From Canna indica (taxonomy: Eukaryota; Streptophyta; Magnoliopsida; Zingiberales; Cannaceae), in contig CP136891.1 in the NCBI GenBank assembly GCA_034359265.1, positions 49,158,001 through 49,222,000 on the forward strand: DNA of 64,000 bases, in the 5' to 3' direction. The notes under the pieces were generated by a model. The model was given only the letters and a program-made list of their open reading frames with translations, had not been told where the DNA came from and did no database searches. The translations under genes and the position numbers were made by a program. Every line of letters begins with the position of its first letter. Position 1 is the stretch's first letter. Shown one piece after another: positions 48,401 through 59,245 of the stretch.

Positions 48401-49919
48401 CCTCGACAGGCATCGGCATTGGCGCCAGCATTGCCAGCGGCCCAGCCGGCCGGGGAAGGGTGGCAACGGCGGCGGGATGGTGTGGAGGGGAGGAGGAAGA
48501 TGAGTAGACGCAACCTAGATGGGGTGATATAAATAGAGGGCTGAGATTGATTTGGGTGAGATGAAGGGTTGGATTGAATTGATTGAGATGAAGGGAAGGG
48601 AATTGATCCTGTGTTGATGGAGGGCTGAGATTGCATCAGGTTAGATGTAAGACTTAGATTGCATCATGTAGATGGACGGTTGTAATTGCATCTAGTTAGA
48701 TGTAAGACTGTGATTGCATCTGGTTGGATGTAAGGCTGTGATTGCATCTGGTAGATGAAGGGCTGTGATTGCATCTGGTTAGATGTAAGGCTGTGATTGT
48801 ATCTAGTTGGATGTAAGGTTATGATTGCATCATGTAGATGGAGGGCTGTGATTGCATCTGGTTAGATGTAAGGCTGAGATTGCATCATGTTAAAAAGAGT
48901 GTTGCGATTGCTTCATATTAGATGGAAGGCTATGATTTGATTCTGTTGGGATGAAGGGCTGAGATTTTATTACTAATTTATTGATTGTAACACCGTTATA
49001 TTCATTCCTAACAGTGATTTATTAAATAGATTTAAGGTAATTTTTCTATTATTCTATATAATTATTTGTATGCCTTAATGTTAGCAAAAATATTCATATT
49101 AAATATGAAATTTCACCTAATCGACATTTTGGATTCATTGGGGAAGTCTGTTTCACAATCAAACCTCTAGATTTTGAAAGCAATAGGCGGTCGATGTCTC
49201 GTTTTCCGTGCCAAGCTAAAAAATTATATTTTATATGTTTTTATGGTTCAACCTGAGATGATTCATGAATATAGTAGTTAATGAGGTGAATCTTATCCTA
49301 GATCAGTGATTCCTATGACGAGTTATTTTATCCTATTATTCCAGTCCATTAATTTACAGTTGAAGTTCCTTTTTGCACTATTGTCATGATACACGTGCTT
49401 CCTCTCTTACAGTGATTAGATATGCTATAATTCTATTTCATGATTATTTATTTGTGCTTAGTATTCATAATTTATGAGCACTATTTCTACATATATATCT
49501 GTATGTGGTTGTTATGTATGGCAACAGGAGGTGGAGGATAAGGTATGCACTTGACATAACCTTTATTACCTGTTGATTGCACATCTTATTTATGCTTATA
49601 TACCTACGTGAGTAGTGTTGTGATGTGCTTGTTGCATTTCCCGAAAGCCTCGCTAGTGTGGGGAGGGTATGCCCCAAAGACACAACGTTGGCTTTATTCC
49701 GAAAGTCTGGCTAGTGAGGGGAAATCATACACCAAATAGACAGTCCGGAGACCCGACTGGTGAGGGGAACGTATGCCCCAAAGAGACAGATCGAAAGACC
49801 TAGTGCCGGTGAGGGGAGGGCATTCCCCAAAGAGACTACACTGAGCTGGGTGGTAGATAGGCGGCCACCCATCTACCTACCCTATGTGGCTATGTGGGAC
49901 CGATGGATCCTAGGAGCAT
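48401..49919. other. Loop between inverted LTR arms, with a minisatellite
   Basis: 48401-48540 is GC-rich and carries a GATATAAATAGAGGG box. 48545-48970 is a short tandem repeat. 48971-49640 is AT-rich with no gene. 49640-49840 repeats GAAAGxCTxGCTAGTGxGGGGA...GCCCCAAAGA three to four times at about 55-base spacing. No coding gene is supported. Confidence 0.55.
48545..48970. repeat. Minisatellite of about 28-30 bp units
   Basis: At least ten diverged units of GGTTAGATGTAAGGCTGTGA + TTGCATCT, some with ATGTAGATGGAGGGCTG variants. Confidence 0.8.
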
Positions 49920-50664
49920 GCATAAGATTGATGTGTTTCATTGCATGCATATGATTGCGGGGTTGTATTCATCCTATTTTATTGCTGTGGATATGCTTAT
50001 ACTTATTGATGGATACGATTATCATGAGTAGAGTGGTGGATGTGTTTCTGATGCTTGTTCCATCATTTTTAAGGATATTTTATATTTGTTGACGGATGCT
50101 AGTTTCATGCATAGAGTAGTGGATATATTATTGTTGATTTCTCATGACGTTGTTGTCACATTATATATCTACTATTTGTGTTTTTTTTATGCATGATGAT
50201 TGATTTGGTGGATTGAGAACTTATCTGGTCACTAAGTCCTAGTTAGACTTACCCCTCATTACTGTTGTTTTGTAGCATCTGAGTTAGGTCAGAGAGGTAC
50301 TAGGGTGCAGTAGCGCGGCTGGTGGTGGTAGAACAGCGGGTCTCGTGATATGTCATGATCGAGGAGGATACCAAGTCCAGTCATTTTTATTTTGTTGACT
50401 CATGTAAACTCGGTTATTTCATTTTCGCATTTTCCTTAGTTTGGGGTATTCTTGTTGGGACTTTAAAGTTTTAAAAATAAACTGAACCTTTAGCATTTAT
50501 TTTATTAGTGGTTTGGTTTCTTTTAGGATTTTGATGTTTTTCTTTAAATTTTAAATATTATAAAATGTTTAGGTTCATTGATTGATTATGTATAGTTGTT
50601 TGGGGGTTATGCTTCGGGATACGTGGCGTACCCTGGCCGGTCATATCAGGTTTGGGGTGTGACA
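49920..50664 (+). repeat. 5' LTR end of gypsy C (right inverted arm)
   Basis: Ends GGTTTGGGGTGTGACA just before a primer site, so it is the 3' end of the 5' LTR. The left border of the LTR is not resolved and may lie in the preceding 900 bases. Confidence 0.7.
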
Positions 50665-50668
50665 AAGT

Positions 50669-50680
50669 TGGTTTCAGAGC
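50669..50680 (+). other. Primer binding site, gypsy C
   Basis: TGGTTTCAGAGC, one mismatch from the initiator-Met tRNA complement TGGTATCAGAGC, four bases after the LTR end. Confidence 0.75.
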
Positions 50681-50849
50681 GGGTATGGCAATAGGATAGT
50701 GGGTATCGTTTGGGGGCATTGCTACCGTGTTCACATATGGTATGTATTTTGTTCGACAACTGATCCTGCGCACCAGCATCGGTACATATTTTGATTTAAG
50801 TTATTTATGCTAATGTTACATTGTGTACTATTTGCTCTTATTAGTAGAA

Positions 50850-52310
50850 ATGGAAGCATATGATGATGTTGTGATGAGTGGAAGTAGAAATAACTCCGAT
50901 GTCAGATGAGGCCGAGGCCGAGGTCAGGGTCGCAACCGCGGCAGGGGCCGTGCTACCAGCCAGGTGGCTCAGGAGGAGGCATTGCAAGAGCCTAGGGTTG
51001 CACTGCTAGAGACTCAGGTGATGGAGCTGACCGAGGACCTTCGCAGAGAATGAAATGAATTTCGTAAAGAATGGCAGGACTTTCGTAGGGAGCGAGAGGA
51101 GCTTCGTAGGGACCAGGAGTTGGCGCAAGAATGGACCCCACCTGTACCACTAGTGGTACCTGCACCGATCGAGGCGGTAGAGCCAATTCAGTTTGGATTC
51201 GTGGAAGAGGACCAGGTAGAGTAGGTAGTATGCGATTGATTGTACATGGACTTCGTAAAGCTGAGATCGTCGACATTTACAGATCAGGCGGTGGAGGTGA
51301 TGGCATTCTTAAATGTTTTCTCAGAGCTATACTCAGTTTTGGAGTGTTCCTCAAAGGCGATGACACACGTAGTCGGGCTGCAACTTAGACGCCCAGCAAA
51401 GGAGTGGCACCAGGAATGGAGAGCATGCAGGGGGACTCATGCACCAGCCCGTATGTGGTGAAAATTCGGGACTGCAATCATTGAAAAGTATCTACCCAGA
51501 AATATTCACGAGAGGCGGGCGAGAGAGTTCGGGCAGCTTCGCCAAGCAGGCACCCTGATGGTGTCGGAGTACGAGATCGACTTCACACGGTTGTCCCGTT
51601 ATTACCCGTCCCTGGTGGTGACTGAGACAGACCGGGTGAGGTGGTTCGTAGATGGTCTGAGGGTACAGATTGTTAGAGTGATACACTACACTGAGGACAC
51701 TACCTTTGTTTAAGTGGTAAACGAGGCGATGTGCAAGGAAGCCATGGTACCTACCGACCGGCATGATGGACTAGTTCAGAAGACATTTAGGCAGCACCGC
51801 CAGGAGGATAGGTCCACCCAATCTGAGGGTGCCGACATTGGGATAGCTCGCCCGTAGAGCCAGGGATAGGGAAATTTCAGAGACCGTACATGGACAGGAC
51901 CATCGACGACTACTCAGAGTATCACTGTACCAGGAGGCCAAAGAGGCGAGGTGTTAGAGTGTGGACAGTGGGGGAGGAGGCATAGAGGAGCTTGCTATGG
52001 TCCGAGTACTTGTTTTGGGTGTGGCTAGCCAGGTCATATCAGGAGGGACTACCCTTCAGGCTGGCAAGCAACAACACCACTCGAAGGGAGAGCCCCTATG
52101 TCGACAGCTTTAGTGCTACAGCGGACTCATACTCAGGGGACAGGGAAGTAGCGCACGGCGGGTCTGGGGAGGCCGCATGCTCACGTCTTCGCATTAACTC
52201 CCGAGGACACAGAGGCGTCCAATGTAGTGGTGACAGGTATTATTTCAGTTAGTGCATTATCTACTCATGCGTTAATTGTTTGATCCAAGTGCATCATGTC
52301 TTTTATGTAT
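50850..52310 (+). pseudogene. Ty3/gypsy gag and protease start, element C
   Basis: Begins MEAYDDVVMSGS with a GRGRGQGRNRGRGR basic stretch, then a Glu/Arg-rich coiled coil (50990-51125), the retrotransposon gag domain (IIEKYLPRNIHERR; EYEIDFTRLSRYYPSL; DRVRWFVDGLRVQI), a CCHC knuckle (CFGCG*PGHIRRDYPSG, Trp or Gln lost to a stop) and the pre-protease motif RPHAHVFALTPEDTEASNVV with STHALIV. The frame is broken in several places. Text then jumps near 52320 to the integrase tail, so most of pol is missing. Confidence 0.8.
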
Positions 52311-52349
52311 CCATGCTTAAGTGGTATGTTCGGGATGAGTTTCATATTG

Positions 52350-52560
52350 TAGATGATTGCCGCAATGGAGGTTGATCTGGCCATCTCTTATAAAGAGCGG
52401 CCTGTAGAGATCCTAGTCAGGTAGGTGAGGAAGATGAGGTCCAAAAAGCTCCCCATGGTGAAAGTCCGTTGGGGGGGTCGAGTAGGATATGGGAGAAAGT
52501 GTAGTACCCGTACCTTTTTGATGCCGAGGTGAACTTCTTTCTGTAATCTCAAAATTCGAG
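52350..52560 (+). pseudogene. Integrase C-terminal tail of gypsy C
   Basis: Encodes DLAISYKERPVEILVR and MRSKKLPMVKVRW, the same conserved tail as in gypsy A and B (SFEERPVEILDRQ). It directly follows the gag/protease fragment, showing an internal deletion of about 3 kb by comparison with full gypsy elements. Confidence 0.75.
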
Positions 52561-52589
52561 AACAAATTTTCTTTAAGGAGAGAGGGAAT

Positions 52590-53192
52590 TGTAATACTCA
52601 AAATCTTAATAATAACTTTTTATTCTTGAGCGGGGGATAGTAGGGCCTTGTTAGCATGGATTGGCGGGAAGCTCCGGGATTAGACCCGAGTAAGCATTTA
52701 ATGTAGAAAAATTAAGGGAAATTTTATTTGCCTTATCTCTGTAATTTAGCATGCTAGGATGATATAGGGTCTCGAGACAAATTTAGCGGTGCAATCGGAT
52801 CTCAAATCGGAGTTAGAATGGGTGAGTTATGGGTTGTTTAATTCGGATAGCTTAGGTAGGAGTATTTTGGTCATTTGGACCCAACCAGTGTTTATAAATT
52901 AGAGCCTGGGGTGTGCGGCCAGGGGTTTTAGTCGTATGCCACATGAGGCAAAGGAGAGTGGAGAGAGAGGGCGCCGCCGAGGAGGAGGAGCTGCCGGGGC
53001 TGAATTTTCACGAGTTTGTCGGTGTTGATCGAGGGAAGATCCTGCGCGTCTTTTCCTTCCATTTTCTCTCCGTCCGGTGAGTGGATTTAGACCTTTTTTT
53101 CTCCAATTCTTGATTATGTATAGTTGTTTGGGGGTTAGGCTTCGGGGTACGTGGCGTACTCTGGCCGGTCATACCAAGTTTGGGGTGTGACA
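52590..53192 (+). repeat. 3' LTR of gypsy C
   Basis: Starts TGTAATACTCAAAATC right after a polypurine tract (AAGGAGAGAGGGAAT) and ends CCAAGTTTGGGGTGTGACA, matching the 5' LTR end at 50664. Length 603 bp; the middle is shorter than the 5' LTR. Confidence 0.75.
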
Positions 53193-54019
53193 TTATTTCA
53201 ATTTCAGTGCAAGTCTATGGATATAACTTTAAATATCTCCTTGTAATGTAACCTTGTAATCACTAAGCATTTTGCAATTTAGGATTTATGTTGCAAGGAT
53301 ATAAGCTAGCAGTAGTTTTGTTATGTCTTTTGCAGATTAATACTAATAATTGAATGAAATACTATAGACATCCTAAGATAATATTATAAGTATTATATTA
53401 TCACTTATGACATATTTTGTTATGTCTTTTGTAGATTAATACTAATAATTTGTTATGACTTGTGCAGATTAATACTAATATATAATTTATACATGTAATA
53501 GAAAGAATTAATGCTTCTTCTAATTTAAATATCACAAAGATAACATTTTAGGATACATAACATCCTAAGATTAGTTATTGACAACTCTCTTTCAATTTAC
53601 TATCACAAAGCTAACAGACCACATATGTTGCTACCCCAGCAACTGCACAAAGTGATCCAACATCCAATCCATAATTCTAAAGGACTCTTCATTGTTAAAT
53701 TGGGAGGCATTTGGTTGTCCGCAAGTGCCTACTAAAACTAGCTGCTAGCCAGGCAAATGCCATAATAGAGAACTCTCAAATCTAATCAAATAGATATTCA
53801 AAAAGAAAATTGAAGAGTTCATACAATAGGTAATCTCAATGAGTAGATTTTGCAATTGGAATTTCGAAACAGAAATTGTGGTATATCATCCTGCCACTTG
53901 ACTGCATTTATTTTGGATGTAGTACATTGGTATACTTGTGTGAACACTAAGGATTTGTTTGGAATTGCATTTATTTTATACTTTGGTAACTACATAGTCG
54001 TGTTTCTTTTCTGCATTGT
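53193..54019. other. Unassigned AT-rich DNA
   Basis: No gene recognised. A 45-base stretch with ATGACTTxTxTAGATTAATACTAATA is repeated three times (53330-53480). It may be the 5' part of the next LTR. Confidence 0.35.
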
Positions 54020-54098
54020 GGTCATATTTGGGTAGGCTTCGGGGTACGTGACGTGTACTTAGGTCGGTTACGCGACCCTAGGTTTTTGAGGCGTGACA
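54020..54098 (+). repeat. LTR end of gypsy D
   Basis: Ends TTTTTGAGGCGTGACA and is followed by a primer site TGGTATTAGAGC at 54102-54113. The remainder of the LTR to the left is not recognised. Confidence 0.65.
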
Positions 54099-54319
54099 AA
54101 GTGGTATTAGAGCATGTGGTTAGGTCCTTGCTACGACAATAGGGCATAGGGTACTGTATGGCATTGCCATATAGTAAGACCAAGTCACGAGATCGGGCAA
54201 CTAAGTTTGCACACCGGCTACAGTAAGTGTGGTGTATTATTTTTGCAAAGCTTAATTATTTATTTAATCCCTTTTATGTTTGTTTTCTTATATAGTCATT
54301 AAGCTAAATAATAATGCGG

Positions 54320-54729
54320 TGATGAGTGGGAGTGAAAGCAATTCCACAAGTAGACAGGGCCAAGGCCTAGGCTGAGGTCGAGGCCGGGGTCGTGGCATTA
54401 GGCGACCAACTCAGAAGAATTTGGGACAAGATCCCAGGGTAGCACAGCTTGAGGCCCAAGTGGCCGAATTGACTGAGGAACGTCGTAGGGAGTAGGAGCA
54501 GGGATAGTAGCCTCAGCAGGTGCCGCCAGTAGCACATGTGGCACTAGAGGTTGAGGACCCTATACAAATCGTGGGTTTAGAGTGGCAGATCATCAAGAGG
54601 TAGTGTTAGGGGGAGTGCCTTATGTGGACTTCGTCAGATTGAGTCCATCGGAGTTCACGGGCACTGATATGAAGATGGTGGGGGTACAACTGAGGAGACT
54701 AGCCAAGGAGTGAGATCTTAGGATGGTGA
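54320..54729 (+). pseudogene. Gypsy D gag, N-terminal part
   Basis: Begins MSGSESNSTSRQGQGLG with a GRGRGRGIRRP basic stretch and RVAQLEAQVAELTEE coiled coil, as in gypsy C. Stops are frequent. It is cut by CACTA 3 after KMVGVQLRRLAKE. Confidence 0.75.
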
Positions 54730-55030
54730 CACTATAAGAAAACTGATTTTTAGTGAAGATATTTGGTGAGGGTCATGCATCGACCCTCACTAAATCAACC
54801 TATTTGGTGGGGGTCGTGCATCGACCCTCACGAAATATTTCTACATTTAGTAGGGGTCTAATATGATCCTTACTAAAAAGTACATATTGTGTGGACCACA
54901 TGATGACCCTCACGAAATCCTACATTTTGTGAGGGTCGAATATGACTCTCACTAAAAAGTATATATTGTGAGGACAATATATCGATCCTCACTAAATCTT
55001 ATATTTTTTTATGGTAAGAAATGACCCTCA

Positions 55031-55370
55031 CCATTTCTTACCTGTCAATTCTAAATATAAAAATAAATAAAAATTAATTTAAAATTAAAATAATTTTAGA
55101 CAATTAAATAATTGATTAAATATATTTTAAAATCTAAAATATTATTAAGTAAAAAAAAAAATTAAAATTTTTACCCTCATCCTCCAAAATTATTTACTTG
55201 ATAAAACTATTAAAAAAAATGAAATAATAATAATTGATTGAAATTTAATTAATCAATTATATATTTAAAATTAAATATATTTCTATCCTCATCCCTCATC
55301 CCCAAAAGCTCTCATCCATCGTACCCAAAATATAAATTTTCAAACATTTTCTACTGTAAACTTCTCTATG
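55031..55370. other. AT-rich DNA inside CACTA 3
   Basis: No gene seen; A/T-rich text linking the left repeats to the captured genes. Confidence 0.4.
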
Positions 55371-55534
55371 ATCCCGCCACACTGTCATTCTCTTGCTCTC
55401 CACCCCACCGCAATCCCTAATATTCTCTCCGCTGGATTCTTTTATGCAATCACTTCAGTCGAAACCCCTTTTCTTCCTCCTCTTGTCCTTCTTCCACTCA
55501 TCTGTTATCTAATCACATTGTTGTCTGCTCTCCG

Positions 55535-55877
55535 ATGCAGGCTTCCGAGAGGAAGCTGTCGAACCCGATGAGGGAGATCAAGGTCCATATATAAGCTCGT
55601 CCTCAACATCTCCGTCAGCGAGAGCAGCGACTGCCTCACCTGAGCCGCGAAGGTACCAGATCCTTTCCTGATTTGTAATCGAGTCCCTCCTTAATGTTGA
55701 TTTCCGGAGATTGCCCGCACTGTTCTATTTTAAGTTTCTTGGAGTTAATTGCCTGAAGAGCTGCCTTAGATGTCGCTTAATCGTTCTTTGCGCTGCAACT
55801 TCTACTTCTGACATCCACTCCATAACATTTGCAGGTTTTGGAGCAACTGAGCGGGCAAACTCCGGTATTCTCGTAAG
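55535..55877 (+). pseudogene. RPL11: Ribosomal protein L11 (60S, uL5) gene fragment
   Basis: Exon 1 (55535-55652) reads MQASERKLSNPMREIKV, a 4-base disruption (at CATAT), then KLVLNISVSESSD and LT*AAK, the standard plant RPL11 N-terminus. Exon 2 starts after an AG at 55833-55834 and reads VLEQLSGQTPVFS. The GT-AG intron between is kept, so genomic DNA was captured rather than cDNA. A TGA in exon 1 and the lost remainder (about 120 residues) make it non-functional. 55370-55534 may be its leader. Confidence 0.88.
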
Positions 55878-55889
55878 GTATTTCTTGTC

Positions 55890-56100
55890 TTGGAGTTTTT
55901 GTTCAGCAAGAAGTTTCAAATTAAGATATTGTCCATGATTCCTGATGTACATCCTCCCGTGAAAAGATTGCATGCTATTGTCCAAAAGAAGTTTCTAATT
56001 TGTTCTTTCATAGCTTCTCAAAACGCTAACAAAATCATTGAGAACAATTCATATCTGCTGGGTACAATTGCTGGAGGCGCTGTAGATTGCTAATTCTGGC
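55890..56100 (+). other. Unrecognised open stretch in CACTA 3
   Basis: An open frame to 56093 includes KIIENNSYLLGTIAGGAVDC. I do not recognise it. It may be captured exon sequence or chance; it follows the RPL11 exon 2 border. Confidence 0.25.
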
Positions 56101-56401
56101 ACAGGAACCTAGGAATCAAGGTATAAATTTTTTAAAGACAATGAATGAATAAACATGGTAAATGAGTGAGCGAAAGGACAATAAATCAGATTATTCAGTT
56201 TGAATATCCTTTTTTGTATTTACTTTGCCACATTAGATCTTCAACAAGTGTTTTAAGTATTTTTTTTATATTTAGTCAAGGAGCTAGTTGGTGTTAGTAT
56301 ATTATTAAATTTTTCATTCTTCCTGTTTAATCATACACAAGTAATAGATTGTTTTGAACTTCTTGAGTTGTGTGTAATTCATGCTCTATAGATTATTTTA
56401 G

Positions 56402-56594
56402 AAACTTGGATGGCATTTTGCACAGAATATGAGAAGTCAAAGGCTGCTGCAGATGGAATTGCACTGCAAGCTGCAGTTGATGGCATACCAATTGTTCTTC
56501 TTTATCCAGGAGTCATCTATGGGTCAGGGAAACTTACAACTGGAAATGTTATTGGACGATTAGTAAGAATCGGTTTGGGAGAACAATTAGTTTT
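56402..56594 (+). pseudogene. Farnesol dehydrogenase-like SDR fragment
   Basis: One exon of an NAD(P)-dependent extended short-chain dehydrogenase: FCTEYEKSKAAADGIALQAA, then GIPIVLLYPGVIYGSGKL and TTGNVIGRLV. The YxxSK catalytic pair (Tyr and Lys) and the YPGVIYG segment match plant farnesol dehydrogenase (FLDH) and dihydroflavonol-reductase-like proteins. The Rossmann GxxGxxG exon is absent. A possible GT donor lies after the GRL codons. Confidence 0.78.
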
Positions 56595-56639
56595 ATATGC
56601 ATTCTCATCATTTGTGCATCTGAGATGATAAATGTTTTG

Positions 56640-57340
56640 CTATAACTAGAGAAATGACCTTACCAAACCCATGGAGGTAAAATGTTCATTTATACTCTTG
56701 AATGGTACACTGATAATTAAGTTATAATGCGCAATGGTTACATACTTACTCTCCTTATCATGTTTAATGAGAGCCAAATTAGATTTGGATTCCAAGTATT
56801 GCCAAGTTCGAACCTCTGCTATTACTTCTCCAAAGTATCATAGATAAAACTAGCTCACTATGCAAACCTGCTGAATTTTTTTTATAATTCATAAGTAAAC
56901 TCGCCATCGAATAAAAGAATTACCAATGGATGGGTAATGAAAACCATAGTTCTTTTTTTATTACCCGCTTTCATCTCAAGTCACTAATTGCAAGCCCTTT
57001 TTTAAGCATGTGAGTGAGTCCTATTTCTGTCCCTAATTTCTTAATGAGAAAGGTGTTTGAAAATTAAGACACACTGAGGTACTCGTTGTTCCTCAACTTG
57101 GAATTTCTTGTAGACAATAATATCCAACAATTGTCGTCGCTGTCTATTTGCATCTCAAGTTTCTGCATTTTTTCAGAGCATTTTTGCTTGTGTGATTCTT
57201 ATTAGTCATATAGACACCGAATGATGCTCCAAATCTTAATGAATACTTGTCTCTTTGATACCATCATCTAAATTTTATTTTTGTATGAAGTTTATTAACC
57301 TTTATGTATGTATTAATATGTGTCTTGGTGGTGAAAGACA
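56640..57340. other. Intron-like DNA in CACTA 3
   Basis: AT-rich, no gene recognised; lies between the dehydrogenase and YqgE fragments. Confidence 0.35.
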
Positions 57341-57344
57341 AATA

Positions 57345-57645
57345 GAGAAATATACAAGTTTGGGGAGGTTGTCTCGGGTGTTTGCTTTGGTGCTAGGAAT
57401 AGCTTAAATGAAACAGCACCACTGGTCAAGAAAGGAGTGCTTAGGCCACTGGATTTCAGATTTTTTGTTGGGTATGCTAGGTGGCAGTTTGATCAATTGT
57501 TTGATCAAAATGACTCAGGCTATTGGGCCGTTGCTGCTAGCAGCTCACATTTAATTAATGAAACCATTGCTGATCGTTCATCCAAGCTATGGAAGGAGAT
57601 TTAATTGCTTATGGGTAGGAAATATGCAAATTTGAGCAAAAATCT
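57345..57645 (+). pseudogene. YqgE/AlgH (UPF0301, DUF179) C-terminal fragment
   Basis: The frame NREIYKFGEVVSG leads into LVKKGVLRPLDFRFFVGYAR, WQFDQLFDQNDSGYWAVAAS and SKLWKEI. The GVLRPxDFRFFVGYAxWQ block is diagnostic for plant UPF0301 proteins. A TAA follows KEI, but the normal text resumes (LLMGRKYANLSK), so the stop is a lesion close to the natural end. The N-terminal half is missing. Confidence 0.8.
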
Positions 57646-57949
57646 AGCCACTACTGATCACTTCAAGTTTACAAAATGATGTATAAAATGAACAATTTGT
57701 ACATAATTTTCTAAAACAACACTTGTGACAATGGCCATTATCTGCTACTCCAATAAAAGATGTCTATTTTTATGTTGTGAAAACGAACGAAACTATGATG
57801 ATGATATGATCATTTTGCCATCATTGCTTTGGTTTATCGATGAACATAATAAATACCTTTTGCTATTTGTTGGCAACAATCGAATATCCGTTTTGAATAT
57901 TTTGCTAAGTGATAAATATATCATTGGTTTATCAATGAACAAAAGAAGT

Positions 57950-58390
57950 TATCTTTCTCGGGTGTTCTGGCCCCCAATAAAAGTTACATTTCTCGAGGGC
58001 CGCGACCCTCAAGAAAAGATACAATTCTCGGGGGTCACGACCCCCATGAAAAGCTACATTTTTCGAGGGCCGTGACCCTCAAGAAAAGTTACATCTCCTG
58101 GGGATCGCAACCCCCAGGAAAAGTTACATTTCCCGGGGGTCGCGGCCCTTGGGAAAAGTTAAATTTCCCAAGGGTCTTGCCCCTAGGAAAATGTAGCTTT
58201 TCATGGGGGTCGCGACCCTCGGGAAATGTAACTTTTCCTTGGGGCCGCTCACAAACCTTTGGTAAAGGTCGGATATACCTTTACCGAGATGTTCTTTCCT
58301 GGCAACATATGGGGCCCGCGAGGCCCTCGCTAAAAGGCTTTAGTGGGGGCCGTGGTTAGTTTTAGTGGAAATATAACATTTCTTGGAGTG
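57950..58390. repeat. Right subterminal repeats of CACTA 3
   Basis: Eight to ten units of about 40 bases: AAAAGTTACATTTCTCGxGGGxCGCGACCC with alternating strand sense. The long open frames across 57960-58359 come from this repeat. Confidence 0.8.
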
Positions 58391-59245
58391 TGGGGCTACC
58401 ACCCTCCTAAATGACTGCTTGAACTATGTGATGTATAGGGATGTACTCCTGAGGCTATGGTTCAAATGGTGGGTCTATTGCTGAGGGGACCAGCCAATGA
58501 GTGATCCCAATCCTCGGGAGCATTTAGGAAAGTAGATGCACTGCCGCCCACTTGGGCCGAATTCAGGGATGCCATTCTGGAGAGGTACCTACCTCGGAGT
58601 GTCCGCAAGAAGCGGACTAATGAGTTCGAGCAGCTCAGACAAACAAGCAGCACAACGGTGGCAGGGTATGAGATGCAGTTCACCCGTTTATCTAGATATT
58701 ATCCATTGATGGTAGCAACTGAGATAGAAAGAGTCGAGCGGTTTGTGGATGGACTTATGGTCCAGATAGGCAGGTTGATTCACAACACCTAGCACACCAC
58801 ATTTGCTCAGGCAGTGGACAAGGCATTGCATAAGGAGGCGATGGTGCCTACTGATAAGCAGAACGGACTAGCAAAGAAAAATTTAGATATCAGGGATTGG
58901 GAGAGCGGCAGGCTCAGTCTGAGGGGGTTGCCACAGGGGTCTTCCATTAGTCGGGCCGTGGGCAGAGCAGTTTCAGAGGCCGATCAAGTGCATGACCGAG
59001 GGCTATTCAGAGGACAATTGTGTCTAAGTCTCAGAGGAGGACAGAGGTACCATTGTGTGAGCAGTGTGGGAGGAGGCACACAAGGGTATATTTTGGGTTT
59101 GCTTGCTTTGAGTGTGGCCAGCCAGGACACTTCAAGAGGGACTACCCTGCCAGCGCGGTCTAAGGGAGGCGCAGACTAGAGTGTAGGCACCAGTATTTGT
59201 AGCGTTTGTAGCAGAGAGGAATCAGCCTCAGGGATCGGGGTAGTA
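58391..59245 (+). pseudogene. Gypsy gag, C-terminal part, right of CACTA 3
   Basis: Encodes the gag domain (WAEFRDAILERYLPRSVRKK; STTVAGYEMQFTRLSRYYPL; VERFVDGLMVQI), the KEAMVPTDKQNGLAKKN linker and a CCHC knuckle (CFECGQPGHFKRDYPAS near 59120). Stops occur. It begins upstream of where the left part ended, because both sides carry a VGxxLRxxAxE segment, so it may be from a different copy. Confidence 0.78.

Larger units (their letters stand above)
54730..58390 (+). mobile_element. CACTA element 3 carrying pieces of three host genes
   Basis: The left end reads CACTATAAGAAAACTG and the right end, reverse-complemented, CACTCCAAGAAATG. Flanking triplets are TGA and TGG, so the target duplication is imperfect. 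Subterminal repeats differ in form but share GACCCTCxC: 54760-55030 has GACCCTCACTAAAT units and 57960-58350 has GCGACCCxCGGGAAAA units in both orientations. The interior has no transposase but has fragments of RPL11, a farnesol-dehydrogenase-like reductase and a YqgE/AlgH protein, all on the plus strand. This is the Pack-CACTA pattern of gene capture. Confidence 0.78.

Noticed and set aside
55725..55985. 86-codon minus-strand frame containing MDNSMQSFHGRMYIRNHG
   Set aside because: It lies antisense to the RPL11 exon 2 region and matches no family I know.
57960..58359. Gly/Pro-rich open frames of up to 116 codons
   Set aside because: They are translations of the 40-bp subterminal repeats of CACTA 3.
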